A DNA stretch of 10,000 bases from Rheinheimera sp. GTDB taxonomy: Bacteria > Pseudomonadota > Gammaproteobacteria > Enterobacterales > Alteromonadaceae. The stretch lies in contig NZ_JAIWOI010000112.1 in NCBI RefSeq assembly GCF_020217005.1, positions 1 to 10,000 on the forward strand, written 5' to 3'. This document shows, piece by piece, positions 6,261 to 10,000 of the stretch (position 1 is its first letter; each line of letters opens with the position of its first letter). The notes under the pieces are model-generated. The model worked only from the letters and a program-made list of their open reading frames with translations, had not been told where the DNA came from and did no database searches. A program made the translations under genes and the position numbers.

Positions 6261-7490
6261 TTAGTTAATAAAGCCGTATTTTTGCGCGACTTTATCGAAG
6301 TACTCTAAACATTGTTTAGCGTACTGACGCTTCTCTACATAGCTGCCCGGAAAAAAGCTTTTCTTAAAACCGTAGGCCACCATATCTTTTAGGCGCTTCA
6401 GCGGAATATCAAAATTATCCAAAGCCAGTTTGTATTCGCGGCTGACTGTCGTGTTCGACACCAATCTGTTGTCGGTGCAAATCACAGTGACAATACGGTG
6501 ATCGAGCATATCGCCGAGCTTATGCGCTTTGATGTCGCTGATGCCCGGATTGGTTTGCAGGTTGCTGGTTAAACAGACTTCAATAGCAATACGTTTGTCG
6601 GCTATATAAGAGGCCAGCTCACGAATATACTTTTGTTTATCTTTGATGGACGGGTCCTGGATCATCTCTGGCACAAACAAGGAATAGCCGTGGCCTATAC
6701 GGTCGGCATAACATTCGGTAATGGCCTCAAACACACTTTCAGCGCCATAAGCTTCACCGGCGTGTAAGGTTTTCAGTAAAAAATGCTGATGGGCAAACTC
6801 ATAAACTTCTTTAAATTTGCTGGCCGGATAACCAGATTCCTGCCCTGCCAAATCCAAAGCCACTATTGGAATTCCTGCTTCATCCCGCAGTCTTACACTA
6901 GCCCGCACTAATTCCATAGCCGCCAGCTTAATCACTTCAATAGGACTGAAATCGCGCATCAGTTGGAACAGGTTGGTGTAATAAGGAGAAAAGCCTTTGT
7001 CGCCAAACATCCGCATGGCGCAGTTGATAATACCGTAAGCAAAAGGTGGTTTGTCGCCACTCAGAATTGCAGCCTGGCTATTGTATTCGTTTTGAGCTCT
7101 TTTCAGACCATTGTTAACTGCATGCATCACCCGGTCAAAATCTATACCGCATGGCAAGTCAATTAATAACTGAGGAGCAAAACGTACTTCAATATAATTT
7201 ACGCCTTCAAGCTGGTTGTCTATGGCCAACTCATAGGCAGCACGTTCGAGGTTGTCCATATCGCGCAATACAGCACAAGTGTATTGGAAACAGTGCAGGT
7301 ATTCGCCCAGATTTTTATAACTGTCTTTAAATACCAGTTCTTTTAAGCCTTCCACTGTCTGGCTTGGCAGTGTCACGCCAGCTTTAGCAGCCATCTCAAT
7401 CAGACTGTCTAAGCGTAAGCTGCCATCTAAATGCAAATGCAGATCGGATTTTGGCATTTCTTTAATGAAATCAAGAGAGTAAAAATGCAT
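6261..7490 (-). CDS. add: Adenosine deaminase family protein
   Basis: A 409-residue cytoplasmic metal-dependent hydrolase of the adenosine/AMP deaminase superfamily, expected to turn adenosine (or a related nucleoside) into inosine in purine salvage. Zinc ligands are H18 and H20 (SDLHLHLDGS), H243 and D340; catalytic E246 (LHAGEAYG) and H267 (DRIGHGYSLF) are present. The residue after the zinc Asp is Asn (CTDN) where E. coli and mammalian enzymes have a second Asp that contacts the purine; the TDN form also occurs in other bacterial members, as I recall. The protein is longer than the 333-residue E. coli enzyme, with inserts around 140-160 and 275-295. I choose ATG 7488-7490 over an in-frame TTG nine codons upstream, because the protein then begins a few residues before the conserved N-terminal strand. 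It is flanked by tRNA-Leu upstream and a hairpin downstream. Confidence 0.9.
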   Translation of the reverse strand: MHFYSLDFIKEMPKSDLHLHLDGSLRLDSLIEMAAKAGVTLPSQTVEGLKELVFKDSYKNLGEYLHCFQYTCAVLRDMDNLERAAYELAIDNQLEGVNYIEVRFAPQLLIDLPCGIDFDRVMHAVNNGLKRAQNEYNSQAAILSGDKPPFAYGIINCAMRMFGDKGFSPYYTNLFQLMRDFSPIEVIKLAAMELVRASVRLRDEAGIPIVALDLAGQESGYPASKFKEVYEFAHQHFLLKTLHAGEAYGAESVFEAITECYADRIGHGYSLFVPEMIQDPSIKDKQKYIRELASYIADKRIAIEVCLTSNLQTNPGISDIKAHKLGDMLDHRIVTVICTDNRLVSNTTVSREYKLALDNFDIPLKRLKDMVAYGFKKSFFPGSYVEKRQYAKQCLEYFDKVAQKYGFIN

Positions 7491-7526
7491 AACAGAATAA
7501 ACCTGCAAAATAAGCAAAGTGTTTTA

Positions 7527-7535
7527 GTTATAGCA
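7527..7535 (-). promoter_or_regulatory. Candidate extended -10 promoter for the adenosine deaminase gene
   Basis: The minus strand reads TGCTATAAC, an extended -10 element (TGN plus TATAAC), about 37 nt before the chosen ATG. No good -35 box lies 17 nt upstream. Since no terminator is seen after the tRNA gene, read-through from the tRNA promoter is an alternative source of the mRNA. Confidence 0.35.
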
Positions 7536-7592
7536 GTTAAGTAGCAGAACAGGAATTTAAAAGGGGATCTATACGGAGTAACAGAAGAGAAA

Positions 7593-7679
7593 TGGTGCCC
7601 GGGGCCGGACTTGAACCGGCACGCCCTTTCGAGCGAGGGATTTTAAATCCCTTGTGTCTACCGATTTCACCACCCGGGC
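7593..7679 (-). tRNA. tRNA-Leu (anticodon UAA)
   Basis: An 87-nt class II tRNA on the minus strand with CCA encoded (7595-7593). The acceptor stem GCCCGGG pairs fully with CCCGGGC, the discriminator is A, and the T arm carries GGTTCAAGTCC. The anticodon stem AGGGA/TCCCT encloses loop TTTAAAA, giving anticodon UAA (7645-7643), which reads UUA and UUG. A long variable arm follows the anticodon arm, as expected for leucine. It closely resembles E. coli leuZ. An apparent 61-codon reading frame over this place is a shadow of the tRNA. Confidence 0.97.
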
Positions 7680-7720
7680 ATGAGCAGAGCGTGTTTGACA
7701 ACACTGGCAGAACGGGGCGC

Positions 7721-7750
7721 ATTTTATGCTGAATAACTGGCGTTCGTCAT
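7721..7750 (-). promoter_or_regulatory. Probable tRNA-Leu promoter
   Basis: On the minus strand, ATGACG (7750-7745) and TAAAAT (7726-7721, five of six consensus bases) are 18 nt apart. The -10 box is followed by the GC-rich discriminator GCGCCCCG, typical of stringently controlled stable-RNA promoters. The start would be near 7714, about 35 nt before the mature tRNA. Confidence 0.55.
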
Positions 7751-7890
7751 GTGTTTTTCATAAAAAAACTTAAAAAATGCATCAACCGCCTATTTTTTCA
7801 GCAAAAACAACTCTGTTTAGTCGGCGTTGACGCAAAAATCATCAGCCCTGTCACTCTGCGGTTATAAAAATACTTAGATATTTAGCCGTC

Positions 7891-7896
7891 TATACT
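7891..7896 (+). promoter_or_regulatory. Candidate -10 box of the leu operon promoter
   Basis: TATACT (five of six consensus bases) lies 75 nt upstream of the leader peptide start. No convincing -35 box is found at 16-18 nt, so an activator may be needed. The rest of the 7751-7971 gap is AT-rich and shows no gene. Confidence 0.35.
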
Positions 7897-7971
7897 GTTG
7901 CAATGCAAAAAATGCCGTGATATTACTAATAACAGTTGTACAAATTAAACCCAACGAAGAATCAGGCAACA

Positions 7972-8052
7972 ATGAATTTAAACCAGCGTTTCGCTAACCT
8001 GCTCACTCTCCTCGTGCTCCTCAACAGGCCACGGGGCTTTGTGCATTGGTAA
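7972..8052 (+). CDS. leuL: leu operon leader (attenuator) peptide
   Basis: A 26-codon reading frame, MNLNQRFANLLTLLVLLNRP followed by RGFVHW, ending at TAA 8050-8052. AGG at 7964-7966 stands 5 nt before the ATG. Seven codons are leucine: TTA, CTG and five CTC, six of them within codons 10-17 (CTG CTC ACT CTC CTC GTG CTC CTC). Its role is to stall the ribosome when charged tRNA-Leu is short. It is directly followed by a terminator and leuA, and its RNA folds into the alternative stems described in the attenuator entry. A Val codon sits within the Leu block, so valine starvation might contribute. Confidence 0.93.
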   Translation: MNLNQRFANLLTLLVLLNRPRGFVHW

Positions 8053-8110
8053 AACGACTGTACCAGTAAACCAAAAACCCCGTGCCACAGGCCGGGGTTT
8101 TTTGTTTTAA
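8010..8110 (+). promoter_or_regulatory. Transcription attenuator of the leu operon
   Basis: Three exclusive pairings can be read directly. Stem 1:2 pairs CCTCGTG (8010-8016) with CACGGGG (8030-8036), with one G-U. Stem 2:3, the antiterminator, pairs CACGGGG (8030-8036) with CCCCGTG (8078-8084), extended by GG/CC and TTT/AAA around single bulges. Stem 3:4 is the terminator at 8073-8102. A ribosome stalled on the CTC codons at 8008-8022 covers strand 1, frees strand 2 to pair with 3 and lets transcription enter leuA. Confidence 0.9.
8073..8102 (+). terminator. Attenuator terminator hairpin (3:4)
   Basis: AAAAACCCCG plus GCC (8073-8082, 8084-8086) pairs with GGC plus CGGGGTTTTT (8090-8102). There is one bulged T at 8083 and an ACA loop, followed by a T-rich tail (TTTTTTGTTTT to 8108). 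It ends 54 nt before the leuA start. Confidence 0.93.
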
Positions 8111-8156
8111 CCAAGGCCACCAAAACGGGTTTTAATCAATCAATGAGGAAAATGTG

Positions 8157-10000
<1,844 letters not shown>

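Noticed and set aside
7491..7517. Earlier TTG start for adenosine deaminase
   Set aside because: A rare start codon without a ribosome site; the ATG nine codons later fits the family better.
7537..7722. 61-codon frame on the minus strand
   Set aside because: It covers the tRNA-Leu gene and its flanks; the translation is meaningless.
7827..7832. TTGACG as the -35 box of the leu promoter
   Set aside because: No -10 element at 16-18 nt downstream; the nearest TATAAA is 30 nt away.
7593..8052. Functional link between tRNA-Leu(UAA) and the adjacent leu leader
   Set aside because: The leader is rich in CTC, which this tRNA does not read, and the two are divergently transcribed; the adjacency is probably chance.

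Overview
The window looks like chromosomal DNA of a gammaproteobacterium, most likely a marine or freshwater Alteromonadales/Rheinheimera-like lineage. This is an inference from the glrK-qseG-glrR order, the leader-controlled leuAB start, REP-type 'GGGGTCAGA' palindromes and the protein sequences; no database was searched. Nearly every gene is a housekeeping or regulatory gene, and there is no phage, transposase, CRISPR array or rRNA.

Left part (1-2122): the 3' part of a gamma-glutamyltransferase-family gene (+) converges on a two-gene minus-strand unit, DUF2288 followed by arylamine N-acetyltransferase. A long near-perfect palindrome of the same REPIN type sits at each end of that pair (913-959 and 2078-2122).

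Middle (2131-5473): the minus-strand operon glrK-qseG-glrR, tightly packed (4-nt overlap, then a 2-nt gap). It encodes a membrane histidine kinase, an outer-membrane-type lipoprotein and a sigma-54-dependent response regulator with intact phospho-acceptor, Walker and GAFTGA motifs.

Upstream of it (5531-6260), on the same strand, is a small unit: a bidirectional hairpin terminator, a gene for a 66-residue single-pass membrane protein, a long hairpin in its 5' UTR, a -24/-12 sigma-54 promoter, an exact IHF consensus match, and two TGTC-N10-GACA-like sites resembling the GlrR operators known at E. coli glmY. This is the position glmY occupies in E. coli, immediately upstream of glrK in the same orientation. 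The likely reading is that GlrR here drives a small membrane-protein gene instead of, or in addition to, a small RNA. This is the most interesting part of the window.

Right part (6261-10000): an adenosine deaminase family gene (-) ending at a long hairpin, a tRNA-Leu(UAA) gene (-) with its promoter, and the divergent leucine operon (+). The leucine operon shows a textbook attenuator: a 26-codon leader peptide with seven Leu codons, mutually exclusive 1:2, 2:3 and 3:4 pairings and a U-tailed terminator, then leuA and the first 90 codons of leuB.
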